Positions 13,771 to 13,794 of a DNA stretch of 13,794 nt are shown piece after piece. The DNA is from Deltaproteobacteria bacterium (GTDB taxonomy: Bacteria; Desulfobacterota; Binatia; UBA9968; CAXXLF01): the NCBI GenBank assembly GCA_022571535.1, contig JACZXR010000015.1:1-13794 (forward strand). Reading direction: 5' to 3'. How positions within the stretch are numbered: position 1 is the stretch's first letter; each line of letters opens with the position of its first letter. The notes beneath the pieces were generated by a model that was given only the letters and a program-made list of their open reading frames with translations, ran no database searches and was not told the DNA's origin. The translations under genes and the position numbers were made by a program.

Positions 13771-13794
13771 AGGGGAGGCAGAAAGGTGCCTATT
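13771..13794 (+). CDS. Ribosome binding site and probable first codons of the next gene (partial)
   Basis: AGGGGAGG (13771-13778) is a near-perfect ribosome binding site, 7 nt before GTG at 13786-13788; the frame then reads CCT ATT and leaves the window. Only three codons are visible, so the product cannot be named. In comparable operons heptose or heptosyltransferase genes come next, but that is expectation, not evidence. The coding part starts at 13786. Confidence 0.4.

Overview
This window is a lipid A / outer-membrane assembly operon of a Gram-negative bacterium, with every recognisable gene on the + strand and very short spacers. The order is bamA - ompH(skp) - lpxD - fabZ - lpxA - lpxI - Gfo/Idh/MocA oxidoreductase - lpxB - msbA - kdtA(waaA) - lpxK::gmhB. 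The use of LpxI (DUF1009) rather than LpxH, and an oxidoreductase between lpxI and lpxB, recall Desulfobacterota (Geobacter-like), Methylomirabilota/NC10 and Nitrospirota-type genomes. I cannot assign the lineage from this sequence alone. Frequent TTG and GTG starts and short-period intergenic repeats fit an environmental or uncultured genome, but that is inference.

Layout: 1-108 may be the 3' end of an unrecognised upstream gene overlapping bamA. Positions 98-3022 encode the outer-membrane beta-barrel insertase BamA and the periplasmic chaperone OmpH/Skp. A GC-rich palindromic element (about 3031-3117) precedes lpxD. Positions 3208-5508 hold lpxD, fabZ and lpxA. A small palindrome precedes lpxI (5587-6393). 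A striking inverted tandem repeat with a 9-nt period (about 6394-6558) separates lpxI from the oxidoreductase (6559-7488). Then follow lpxB, msbA and kdtA (7532-11776), a short leader, and a long ORF (11849-13564) joining LpxK to a GmhB-type heptose-bisphosphate phosphatase. The last 230 bases hold low-complexity repeats and probably the first codons of another gene.

How the genes work together: LpxA and LpxD add the primary acyl chains, LpxI makes lipid X, LpxB condenses the disaccharide, LpxK phosphorylates it, KdtA adds Kdo, and MsbA flips the product across the inner membrane. FabZ supplies the hydroxyacyl-ACP metabolism on which the acyltransferases draw. BamA and OmpH insert the outer-membrane proteins. 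The GmhB domain belongs to ADP-heptose synthesis for the inner core. LpxC, a late acyltransferase (LpxL type) and the other heptose genes are not in the window.

The genes themselves are mostly a known system. The points most worth a second look are the LpxK-GmhB fusion with a well-placed internal ribosome binding site and start, the degenerate zinc site of that GmhB domain, the large inverted nonamer repeat covering the translation start of the oxidoreductase, several different repeat families sitting at gene junctions, two mini-ORFs whose stop codons overlap the next gene's start, and a GnnA-like oxidoreductase with no partner aminotransferase beside it.
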